Positions 1-6,083 of a DNA stretch of 6,083 bases are shown in pieces. The stretch comes from Solirubrobacterales bacterium (GTDB lineage Bacteria; Actinomycetota; Thermoleophilia; Solirubrobacterales; Solirubrobacteraceae), in NCBI GenBank assembly GCA_015655225.1, contig JAATFK010000281.1, positions 1 through 6,083 on the forward strand, written 5' to 3'. The notes under the pieces were generated by a model that worked only from the letters and a program-made list of their open reading frames with translations, did not search any database and was not told where the DNA came from. Both the position numbers and the translations under genes were made by a program. The stretch's first letter is position 1. Each line of letters opens with the position of its first letter.

Positions 1-1
1 A

Positions 2-1495
2 ATGCGCGGGATCGCGCAGCGCTTCGCCGGCAAGGTCGCGGAGGGCGACGTGGTCCTCCACAACGACCCGTACACGGGCGGCAACCAGCTGTCGGACTGG
101 AAGGTCACGAAGCCGGTCTTCCACGAGGGCGAGCACGTCGCCTGGGTCGTGATCGTCGCCCACCAGGCCGACATCGGCGGGGCGGTCCCGGGCACCTACA
201 ACCCGCACGCGACCGACATGTGGCAGGAGGGGTTGCGGATCACGCCGGTCAAGCTGTTCGACGGCGGGGTTCGGCGCGACGACGTGTGGGAGCTGATCTT
301 CGGCAACGTCCGCCTCGACGTGGTCGCCGACGACGTGACCGCGATGATCGGCGCCTGCACGGTCGGCGAGCGCGAGCTGGGCGCGCTGCTGCGCAGCTAC
401 GGGACCGCGCGCTACCGCCAGGCGGTCGCGGGGCTGCTGGACGCCGCCGAGCAGTCGGCGGCGGCGGCGATCCGCGCGATCGCGGACGGAACCTACCGGG
501 CCGAGCTGACGGTCCACGACGACGGCATCGACCACGCCGGCAGATGGACGATCCGCCTCGCCGTGACGGTCGCCGACGACCACCTCACGTTCGACTTCGC
601 CGGCACCGACAGACAGGCGACCGGATACATCAACACGCCCCGTGCGGTGACGATCTCGGCGGTGATGATCGCCTTCTTCATGATCGCCGAGGGCGAGCTG
701 CCGCACAACGACGGGGTGCTGCGGCGGATCGAGGTGCTGACGCCGGAGGGCACCCTCGTGAACCCCTCGTTCCCGGCGCCGACCTGCTTCGGCAACCACG
801 TCGCCGACCAGCTCGCGGCGGTCATCATGCTCGCGCTGGTCGACGCCGTCCCGGAGCGGGTGACGGCATGCTGGAACGCGCTGCTGGCCTCGACGATCAA
901 CGGCGTCGACCCCCGCACCGGGCGCCCGTACGTCGACATCCTGCTGAACGCGTGCAAGGGCGGGGGCGGCGGGACGTTCGGCGCCGACGGCTACGACCAC
1001 ATCGGGCTGATCGGCTCCGGCGGCGCGATCGCGGCGCAGGATCCGGAGATGTTCGAGGTCGTCAACCCGCATCTGCTGCACCGCTTCGAATACCTGCCCG
1101 ACTCGGCCGGTGCGGGCCGCTGGCGCGGCGGGCTCGGCGTGATCACCGAGCTGGAGTTCCTGGACGAGGATGCCGAGGCGAGCATCTTCGGCGACGGCGA
1201 CCTGCCGGAGACGGCGGCATTCGGGATCCTCGGCGGCGGCGACGGCTCGATCAACGAGATCCAGTTCACCTATCCGGACGGACGGGTCCACCGACCACGA
1301 CTGAAGGATCTCGTCTCCCACATCCCTCGCGGGACCGTGTATCGCCAGGTCGCCGGCGGTGGCGGTGGCTACGGCGATCCTCTGGAACGGCCGCGGGAAA
1401 GGGTGCTGAAGGACGTGCGGAATGGCGTCGTCTCGGCGGAGGCGGCTCGGGCGTTGTATGGGATCACCGACGCTGAGCTGAGCTCCGACGGCTGA
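2..1495 (+). CDS. Hydantoinase B/oxoprolinase family subunit (HyuB-type), 5' end outside window
   Basis: This is the HyuB-type subunit of an ATP-dependent amidohydrolase or carboxylase, presumed cytoplasmic (no signal peptide or membrane segment visible). Seen in 497 residues: GDVVLHNDPYTGG at 15-27, HQADIGG at 54-60, WQEGLRITPVKL at 74-85, FDFAGT at 197-202, NDGVLRRI at 236-243, FGNHVADQ at 263-270, YLPDSAGAGRWRGG at 364-377 and the glycine-rich GGGGGYGDP at 452-460. These are hallmark HyuB blocks in the normal order. The family usually has some 70-90 residues before the NDPY block, so the ATG at base 2 is almost certainly internal and the true start lies left of the window. The C-terminus is complete and ends at TGA. 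The family usually works with a HyuA partner, which could be encoded to the left on the same strand. It is a paralogue of the HyuB gene at the right edge, on the opposite strand. The substrate cannot be told; 5-oxoprolinase, N-methylhydantoinase and acetophenone-carboxylase-like roles are all possible. Confidence 0.93.
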   Translation: MRGIAQRFAGKVAEGDVVLHNDPYTGGNQLSDWKVTKPVFHEGEHVAWVVIVAHQADIGGAVPGTYNPHATDMWQEGLRITPVKLFDGGVRRDDVWELIFGNVRLDVVADDVTAMIGACTVGERELGALLRSYGTARYRQAVAGLLDAAEQSAAAAIRAIADGTYRAELTVHDDGIDHAGRWTIRLAVTVADDHLTFDFAGTDRQATGYINTPRAVTISAVMIAFFMIAEGELPHNDGVLRRIEVLTPEGTLVNPSFPAPTCFGNHVADQLAAVIMLALVDAVPERVTACWNALLASTINGVDPRTGRPYVDILLNACKGGGGGTFGADGYDHIGLIGSGGAIAAQDPEMFEVVNPHLLHRFEYLPDSAGAGRWRGGLGVITELEFLDEDAEASIFGDGDLPETAAFGILGGGDGSINEIQFTYPDGRVHRPRLKDLVSHIPRGTVYRQVAGGGGGYGDPLERPRERVLKDVRNGVVSAEAARALYGITDAELSSDG

Positions 1496-1515
1496 GACCG
1501 CGAGGGGGGTGGGGT

Positions 1516-1552
1516 CCCGGCCTCGTCGGCGCTCCCGTGCAGCGTGGCCGGG
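1516..1552. terminator. Weak GC-rich hairpin after the plus-strand HyuB gene
   Basis: CCCGGCC at 1516-1522 pairs with GGCCGGG at 1546-1552 (7 bp, extendable by a G-T pair). The intervening bases can form a smaller stem, CGCT at 1530-1533 with AGCG at 1541-1544. It begins 20 bases after the stop codon of the plus-strand gene. No T-run follows directly; TTCTTT starts only at 1564. It could be a T-less terminator, but hairpins this size arise often by chance at this base composition. Confidence 0.3.
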
Positions 1553-1556
1553 GATG

Positions 1557-1597
1557 TGAGGCGTTCTTTGTGTCCATAGGACACATAGATCGCCTCA
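1557..1597. terminator. 41-nt imperfect palindrome, probable bidirectional terminator hairpin
   Basis: The arms match around a 3-base centre ATA (1576-1578). TGAGGCG (1557-1563) pairs with CGCCTCA (1591-1597), TCT (1565-1567) with AGA (1587-1589), and TGTGTCC (1569-1575) with GGACACA (1579-1585). Only two T-T mismatches interrupt 17 pairs. It lies between the ends of two convergent genes, where a terminator serving both strands is expected. No T-tract follows on either strand, so it would be a T-less hairpin. The inner part TGTGTCCATAGGACACA also looks like a dimeric-repressor operator, but no promoter is expected between two gene ends, so I prefer the terminator reading. Confidence 0.55.
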
Positions 1598-1603
1598 GGT
1601 CCC

Positions 1604-1652
1604 GATGCGTGCGGTTCTCGGTGTCTCTACGACACCGAGAACCGCACACGTC
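1604..1652. terminator. Strong perfect 17-bp stem hairpin, probable bidirectional terminator
   Basis: The arm GTGCGGTTCTCGGTGTC (1609-1625) is perfectly complementary to GACACCGAGAACCGCAC (1631-1647) across a 5-base loop TCTAC. After one C-A mismatch (1608/1648) the stem continues for four more pairs, one of them G-T, to 1604/1652. It ends 2 bases from the stop codon of the minus-strand dehydrogenase gene (1655), the usual place for its terminator, and it can also catch readthrough from the plus strand. No T-run follows on either side. A perfect stem of this length is very unlikely by chance in non-coding DNA. Confidence 0.75.
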
Positions 1653-1654
1653 TG

Positions 1655-2566
1655 CTAGAGCGCGATGCCGGCGATCGGGGCTCCGGCCGCCGCTGAGCGC
1701 AGTGCGACGAGGATCGAGAAGTCCTTGTCGCCGTAGCCGGCGTCGCGGACTTCCTCGAAGACCGACTGCGCGAGGCGGCCCGCTTCGAGCGGGACGCCGA
1801 TGCGCGCGGCATATTCCCCGACCAGGCGTGTGTCCTTCGCCATCAGGCCGATCGCGAAATGCGCGTCGACGCTGCCCGAGAGGACCGTGCGGGGCATCCA
1901 GTCGCTGAGGATCCAGCTCGCTCCGCTGCCCCCGCCGATCGCCTCGCGCACGCGGTCGAGGTCGGCGCCCGCCTTCGCCGCCAGCGCCAACCCCTCGGCG
2001 ATCCCGAGCACGATCACGGCGCCCATCAGGTTGTTGCTCAGCTTCGCGATCTCGCCGTGCCCGACCGGCCCGACGTGCACCGGGCGGCCGTAGGCCGACA
2101 GCAGCGGCTCGACCGCCTCGTACGCCGTGGGCGAGGCGCCGACCATGATCATCAAGCCGCCTTCCCGTGCAACCACCGGGCCGCCGCTGACCGGCGCGTC
2201 CACGACCTCGACGCCGAGCTCCTCCAGCCGCGCCGCCAGCAGCGGCGGCGTCTCGGGCGCGACCGTGCTCGCGATCACGACCGTGGCGCCGCGCCGGAGG
2301 CCGGCCTCGAGCCCGTCGACACCGCCGAGGCAGCCGATGATGTCGGGCGTGTCCGGCAGCAGGAGGATGACCACGTCGCTCTCGGCCGCCAGCTCCCGGG
2401 GGGAGGAAGCGCTCCCCACCCCGCCCGGCGCCAAAGCCGCGACGCGCTCGGCGGAGAGGTCATACGCCCGTACCTCGTACCCCTGGGAGGCGACCCGCGT
2501 GGCGATCGCGGCGCCGAGCGAGCCGACGCCGAGGATCCCGACCCGGGGGAGGACGACGGCGCTCAT
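1655..2566 (-). CDS. NAD(P)-dependent oxidoreductase, 3-hydroxyisobutyrate dehydrogenase family
   Basis: This is a 303-aa beta-hydroxyacid dehydrogenase, the usual length for the family (about 290-300). It oxidises a 3-hydroxyacid to a semialdehyde, or runs in reverse, with NAD(P). Seen: the N-terminal Rossmann motif GVGSLG at 13-18; D36 after the second strand (RAYD), where NAD-preferring members often have an acid; the substrate-binding signature DAPVSGGPV at 123-131; the catalytic block GHGEIAKLSNN at 169-179, with K175 the expected catalytic lysine and N179 its conserved partner; and LMAKDTRL at 241-248 in the helical C-terminal domain. The ATG at 2566 is chosen because it overlaps the HyuA stop as ATGA and follows a perfect GGAGGT. 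It is the last gene of a hyuB-hyuA-dehydrogenase operon. Tartronate semialdehyde reductase, 3-hydroxyisobutyrate dehydrogenase and 2-(hydroxymethyl)glutarate dehydrogenase share these motifs, so the substrate is open. Confidence 0.93.
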   Translation of the reverse strand: MSAVVLPRVGILGVGSLGAAIATRVASQGYEVRAYDLSAERVAALAPGGVGSASSPRELAAESDVVILLLPDTPDIIGCLGGVDGLEAGLRRGATVVIASTVAPETPPLLAARLEELGVEVVDAPVSGGPVVAREGGLMIMVGASPTAYEAVEPLLSAYGRPVHVGPVGHGEIAKLSNNLMGAVIVLGIAEGLALAAKAGADLDRVREAIGGGSGASWILSDWMPRTVLSGSVDAHFAIGLMAKDTRLVGEYAARIGVPLEAGRLAQSVFEEVRDAGYGDKDFSILVALRSAAAGAPIAGIAL

Positions 2567-4659
2567 CGCGCGACCTCCGCGCCGAGGCCGGCCAAGCGGC
2601 TCGCGAACGCGGCGCCCCGCTCCCCGGACCAGACGACGAGCGCCCGGTAGGCGTCGACGCCGAGCGTGAAGCCGCTCGGCACGACGATCGTCGTGTTCGG
2701 CAGCTCGACGATCGCGGGGCCGGCGATCGTCGTCCCCGCCGTGAGCGCCTCGCCGTCGTGGACCGGCGTCGGGACGAGCGCCCGGTCCTCCGCCGACCAC
2801 ACCGGCCGCGTGCCCAGCAGCGCCGGGCCGTCCGCCACCTCGCCGACGGCGGTCGCGTCCGGCTTCTCGGTCACCCCGACGACGCCGAGCCGCACCGCCA
2901 GCAGCTCCACCGGCGCGCCCGGCGAGCTGTGGCCGAACAGCCGGTCGTGCTCGAGGTGGAACGCGTCCGCCGCCCGCTCCGCGTCGAACGGCAGGCCGAT
3001 CGCGACCGTCAGCTCGTGCCACTGGCCGACGTAGCGGAGGTCGAGCGACGCGTGCAGCTCGACCTGGTCGGCGCCGACGCCCTCCCGCTCCAATGTCGAG
3101 CGGCCGGAGGCGATCAGCTCGTCCACCAGACCGTTCAGTCTCGCCGAGTCGGCCGCCGCGAGCGAGGTCTTGTACGCGCGCACGTCGTCGTGCTTGAAGT
3201 CGGACATCAGCATCCCGGCGGCGCAGAAGATCGACGACTCGCGCGGCACCACGAGCGCGGGGATGTCCAGTTCGCGCGCGATCGCGGCGGCGTGCAGCGG
3301 CCCCGCCCCGCCGGCCACGACGAGCGGGAAGTCGCGCGGGTCGAGCCCCCGGCGGACGCTGATGTCGCGCACGCCGGTCGCCATCGTAACGTTCACGAGG
3401 TCGTAGACGCCGGCCGCGGCCTGCTCGACCGTCAGCCCGAGCGACTGCGCCAGCGGGGCGAACGCGGCGCGGGCGGCGGCGAGGTCGAGCACCATCCCGC
3501 CGTGGCGGAACGACTCCTCGCCGAGGAAGCCGAGGACGAGGTCGGCGTCGGTCACGGTCGGCAGCGTCCCGCCGCGGCCGTAGCTGGCGGGACCCGGCTG
3601 GGCGCCCGCGCTCTGCGGCCCGACGTGGAGCAGGCCGCCCTCGTCGAGCCAGGCGATCGAGCCGCCGCCGGCACCGATCGTGTGGATGTCGATCGTCGGC
3701 AGCGCGAGGCGCCAGCGGTCGACGACGCCGTCGACCATCAGCAGCGGCGCGCCGTCCTTCACGAGCGCGGCGTCGAACGAGGTCCCGCCCATGTCGACCG
3801 TGATGCACTCGTCGAGGCCGTGCGGCGCGAGCTGCCAGAGGCCGGCGGTCGGCCCGGAGGCGGGACCCGAGAGCAGCGACAGCGCGGCCCGCTCGCTGAT
3901 CTCCGCCGGCGTCGCGACGCCGCCGTTGGACTGCATGATCAGCAGCGTGCCGGCGAACGCGAGGCCTTCCAGCCGCTCCGTCAGCGCCGCCAGGTAGCGC
4001 GAGATGATCGGCCCCGCGTAGGCGTTCAGGACCGTCGTGCTCATGTGGTCGTGGTAGCGGACCTGCGGCAGCAGGTCGCTGGAGGCGGTCACGTAGGCGT
4101 CGGGCAGCAGCTCGGCCACCAGGTCCCGCGCGCGCCGCTCGTGCTCGCCGTTCGCGGGGGAGTGCATGAAGCAGATCGCGACCGCCTCGACCTCGTCAGC
4201 GGCGAACGCGGCGGCGGCGTCCCGGACGTCTGACTCCCGCAGCGGGTCGACCTCGTCGCCTCTGTAGTCGATCCGCCCGCCGACGCCCAGCCGGCGGTAG
4301 CGCGGCACGAGCGGGGTGGGGGGCGCGAGGCGGTTGTCGTAGGGCTCCTCGCGCGTGCCGTCGCGCAGCGCCAGCACGTCGCGGAAGCCCTCCGTCACGA
4401 GCAGGCCGGTGCGCGCGCCTCGATGGGTCAGGACCGCGTTGGTGGTGACCGTCGTGCCGTGGACGATCAGCTCCAGCTCGGCGACGAACGTGGCGAGGTC
4501 GAGGCCGAGCTGCGCCGCGATCTCCTCCAGCCCGACGACCAGGCCACGCGACGGGTCGTCCGGCGTCGAGCTGGTCTTGTGCACGAGTCGCCGACCCTCG
4601 CCGATCAGGAGGAAGTCGGTGAACGTGCCGCCGACGTCGATGCCGATCCGATAGCTCAT
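2563..4659 (-). CDS. Hydantoinase A/oxoprolinase family ATPase subunit (HyuA-type)
   Basis: This complete 698-aa protein is of usual length for HyuA/HyuA-like proteins (about 680-720). The family has an actin/hexokinase-like ATPase fold and works with HyuB to activate an amide, lactam, imide or ketone by ATP-dependent phosphorylation. Seen: the first phosphate-binding loop IGIDVGGTFTD at 5-15; VHGTTVTTNAVL at 66-77; the second phosphate motif VDMGGTSFD at 288-296; HTIGAGGGSIA at 326-336; GPQSAGAQPGPASYG at 347-361; VVAGGAGPLHA at 447-457; VPRESSIFCAAGML at 471-484; and a C-terminal domain with LRYVGQWHELTV at 541-552 and AGPAIVELPNTTIVVPSG at 646-663. No key motif is missing. The start ATG overlaps the upstream HyuB stop (ATGA), and its own stop overlaps the dehydrogenase start, again ATGA. 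The order is HyuB first, then HyuA, and the two should form one complex. No membrane segment or signal peptide is visible. The exact substrate is unknown. Confidence 0.95.
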   Translation of the reverse strand: MSYRIGIDVGGTFTDFLLIGEGRRLVHKTSSTPDDPSRGLVVGLEEIAAQLGLDLATFVAELELIVHGTTVTTNAVLTHRGARTGLLVTEGFRDVLALRDGTREEPYDNRLAPPTPLVPRYRRLGVGGRIDYRGDEVDPLRESDVRDAAAAFAADEVEAVAICFMHSPANGEHERRARDLVAELLPDAYVTASSDLLPQVRYHDHMSTTVLNAYAGPIISRYLAALTERLEGLAFAGTLLIMQSNGGVATPAEISERAALSLLSGPASGPTAGLWQLAPHGLDECITVDMGGTSFDAALVKDGAPLLMVDGVVDRWRLALPTIDIHTIGAGGGSIAWLDEGGLLHVGPQSAGAQPGPASYGRGGTLPTVTDADLVLGFLGEESFRHGGMVLDLAAARAAFAPLAQSLGLTVEQAAAGVYDLVNVTMATGVRDISVRRGLDPRDFPLVVAGGAGPLHAAAIARELDIPALVVPRESSIFCAAGMLMSDFKHDDVRAYKTSLAAADSARLNGLVDELIASGRSTLEREGVGADQVELHASLDLRYVGQWHELTVAIGLPFDAERAADAFHLEHDRLFGHSSPGAPVELLAVRLGVVGVTEKPDATAVGEVADGPALLGTRPVWSAEDRALVPTPVHDGEALTAGTTIAGPAIVELPNTTIVVPSGFTLGVDAYRALVVWSGERGAAFASRLAGLGAEVAR
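2573..2578 (-). promoter_or_regulatory. Ribosome binding site of the dehydrogenase gene
   Basis: The minus strand reads GGAGGT, 6 bases before the ATG at 2566. It lies inside the last codons of the HyuA gene. This near-ideal Shine-Dalgarno fixes the start codon and rejects the long in-frame extension upstream (to 3808), which only shadows HyuA. Confidence 0.8.
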
Positions 4660-6083
4660 GCCTGCTCCTCAGCGGCGACGCCGGCACGCAGCGCCGCGGT
4701 CGCCTCGGGGTCGACGGCGAGCCCGTCGGCCGTCACCTGCACGCCGTAGTCGGCCGCCGCGGCGGCCGCGCTCAGCAGCCCGTCGCGCACCTCCGCGAGC
4801 ACCAGCCCGGGGTCGCGCCGGCGGGGGTCGCCGTAGCCACCGCCGCCGCCGTTGCGCGAGGCGCAGACGGTCCCGGGCGGGATCTGCTCGATGATCTCCT
4901 TCGACCCCCACTGGCGCACCGCGCCGTCGGGCAGCGTCAGCGTCAGCTCGTTGAGGCCGCCCGGCAGGCCGCCGAAGAGACCGTGCGCCGGCTCGGCGCC
5001 TTCGGCCGCGACGTCGTCGCCGATCGTCGTCCCCGCCTCCTGCTCGCCGTAGAAGCTCCAGCTCGACCGGGTGCCGTAGCCGCCGCGCCACTCGCCGGCG
5101 CCGGCCGAGTCGGGCAGGTACTCGTAGTAGTGCATGAAGTGCGGCGTGGAGAGCTCGAACATCTCCATGTCGGGGGAGCGCATCGAGCCGGGCGTGCCGG
5201 TGAAGCCGAGCGCGTCGTAGCCGTCGGCGCCGCGCATCGCGCCCGGGCCGCCGCGCTGGAAGATCGTCAGCGAGACCGACGGCTCGTCGGTGCGCGGGTC
5301 GATCGCGCTCAAAGCGGTGCAGAGGAACTGGTTCCAGCCGGCCGTGACACGGTCGGGCAGCACGTCGGCGAGCGCGCGCATGATCGCCTCCAGCACCTCG
5401 TCGCACATCTGGTTGCCGAAGATCGTCGAGGCGGGGAAGTGGGGGTCGATCAGCGAGCCTCTGCGGAAGACCGTGCGGATCGGCGCGAAGACGCCGTGGT
5501 TGGCCGGCAGCGAGAGGCCGCCGGCGGTCACGAGCATCAGGAACGCGATCCGGACCGCGCCGATCGCGGAGGCGGCCGGCATGTTCGTGAAGCCGGGCGC
5601 CTGGTCGTCGGTCTCGCTGAAGTCGAACGTGATCTCGTCGCCGGCGACCGTGATCGCGACCGCGACGCGGTATCTCGCGGTCGGGTCGATCCCGTCGGAG
5701 ACCATGAAGCTCTCGCCCGTGTAGACGCCGTCGGGCCAGCGCTCCAGCTCGGCGCGCACCTGCCGCTCGGAGGCGTCGATCACGTAGTCCATGTGCTCGT
5801 CGAAGGAGGCGACGCCGTAACGGTCGAGCACCTCGCGCAGCCGCCGCTTGCCGATCGTGCAGGCGCCGATCATCGCGTTGATGTCCTCCGCCACCACGTC
5901 GAAGCGGATGTTCGCGCGGACGAGGTCCCACACGTCGCGGCGCAGCTCTCCCCGCGTGTGGATCTTCAGGGGCGGGATCCGAAAAGCCTCCTGCCACACG
6001 TCGCGAGCGCGGGGGTCGTAGCCGCCCGCCGTCATCCCGCCGATGTCGGCGACGTGGCCCTTGCTGGCGCTCCAGGCGACCAG
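4656..6083 (-). CDS. Hydantoinase B/oxoprolinase family subunit (HyuB-type), 5' end outside window
   Basis: This is the HyuB-type partner of the adjacent HyuA. The frame stays open to the right edge: bases 6036-6083 translate as LVAWSASKGHVADIGG, which contains the family's H-x2-D-IGG block, so the ATG at 6035 is internal and the true start lies outside. Seen in the 475 visible residues: GHVADIGG at 9-16, QEAFRIPPLK at 31-40, GACTIGKRRL at 73-82, NHGVFAPI at 195-202, FGNQMCDEV at 222-230, EMFE at 307-310, YEYLPDSAGAGEWRGG at 320-335 and NGGGGGYGDP at 411-420. About 120-130 N-terminal residues, including the NDPY block, should be missing. The stop overlaps the HyuA start by four bases (ATGA), so the pair is probably made in equal amounts. 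Family knowledge places the H/D pair near a metal site in acetone carboxylase-type relatives; a metal here is inference. It aligns along its length with the left-edge HyuB but differs widely, notably around the FGN block (Q-M-C-D versus H-V-A-D). Confidence 0.94.
   Translation of the reverse strand: MVAWSASKGHVADIGGMTAGGYDPRARDVWQEAFRIPPLKIHTRGELRRDVWDLVRANIRFDVVAEDINAMIGACTIGKRRLREVLDRYGVASFDEHMDYVIDASERQVRAELERWPDGVYTGESFMVSDGIDPTARYRVAVAITVAGDEITFDFSETDDQAPGFTNMPAASAIGAVRIAFLMLVTAGGLSLPANHGVFAPIRTVFRRGSLIDPHFPASTIFGNQMCDEVLEAIMRALADVLPDRVTAGWNQFLCTALSAIDPRTDEPSVSLTIFQRGGPGAMRGADGYDALGFTGTPGSMRSPDMEMFELSTPHFMHYYEYLPDSAGAGEWRGGYGTRSSWSFYGEQEAGTTIGDDVAAEGAEPAHGLFGGLPGGLNELTLTLPDGAVRQWGSKEIIEQIPPGTVCASRNGGGGGYGDPRRRDPGLVLAEVRDGLLSAAAAAADYGVQVTADGLAVDPEATAALRAGVAAEEQA
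4665..4670 (-). promoter_or_regulatory. Ribosome binding site of the HyuA gene
   Basis: The minus strand reads GAGGAG, 5 bases before the ATG at 4659. It lies within the final HyuB codons (the Glu-Glu-Gln-Ala end). It supports both the chosen HyuA start and translational coupling across the ATGA overlap. Confidence 0.75.

Noticed and set aside
220..1476. 418-aa open frame on the plus strand in another frame of the left HyuB gene
   Set aside because: It is an Arg-rich shadow with no domain, and the HyuB frame is clearly the coding one.
1537..1908. 123-aa plus-strand frame covering the convergent gap and the end of the dehydrogenase gene
   Set aside because: It is Arg/Ser-rich without motifs, runs through both hairpins, overlaps the real dehydrogenase antisense, and I saw no good ribosome site.
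2680..2695. Perfect 16-base palindrome CACGACGATCGTCGTG inside HyuA
   Set aside because: It encodes the conserved TTIVV segment (codons ACG ACG ATC GTC GTG on the minus strand), so coding with GC-rich codons explains it.
2567..3808. In-frame upstream extension of the dehydrogenase reading frame on the minus strand (total 717 aa)
   Set aside because: The extension is an arginine/alanine-rich shadow of the HyuA gene with no recognisable domain. The dehydrogenase starts at 2566 with GGAGGT and an ATGA overlap.
2758..4233. 491-aa open frame on the plus strand opposite HyuA
   Set aside because: It is low-complexity, rich in Arg, Ala, Asp and His, with no family motifs. It is the antisense shadow expected of high-GC3 coding DNA, and HyuA on the other strand has every conserved motif.
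4669..5997. 442-aa open frame on the minus strand in another frame of the right HyuB gene
   Set aside because: Its composition is Arg/Ala/Gly-rich and motif-free. The overlapping frame encodes an unmistakable HyuB protein.

Overview
The window is about 70% or more G+C by eye, with strong G/C preference at third codon positions and long spurious reading frames on both strands. This fits a high-GC actinobacterium. A Thermoleophilia-type lineage (Solirubrobacterales, Conexibacter-like) is possible, but that is only an impression and no marker gene is present. I see no rRNA, tRNA, CRISPR array, insertion sequence or phage gene.

Layout: two clusters of hydantoinase/oxoprolinase-type (Hyu) genes converge on a 159-bp gap. 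On the left, a plus-strand HyuB-type subunit gene enters from outside the window and ends at 1495. On the right, a minus-strand operon reads from the right edge leftwards: a second HyuB-type subunit (5' end outside the window), a complete HyuA-type subunit of 698 aa, and a complete 303-aa 3-hydroxyisobutyrate dehydrogenase-family oxidoreductase. Both junctions in this operon are 4-base ATGA overlaps with good Shine-Dalgarno sequences, so the three proteins are probably translated in a coupled way. The 1496-1654 gap holds two strong hairpins back to back and one weaker hairpin, best read as a bidirectional transcription terminator.

How the genes may work together: HyuA-type proteins carry an actin-like ATPase fold and pair with HyuB-type proteins. 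Such pairs act as ATP-dependent amide, lactam or imide hydrolases (5-oxoprolinase, N-methylhydantoinase, caprolactamase) or as carboxylases (acetone and acetophenone carboxylase). The sequence does not identify the substrate. The co-translated dehydrogenase suggests that a hydroxyacid/semialdehyde pair lies in the same catabolic route, which is inference. The two HyuB proteins are full-length-alignable but clearly diverged paralogues, so the locus probably encodes two related enzymes for different substrates. Nothing here is clearly a new kind of system. The most distinctive points are the convergent pair of Hyu clusters, the overlapping hyuB-hyuA-dehydrogenase order, and the paired palindromes between the clusters.
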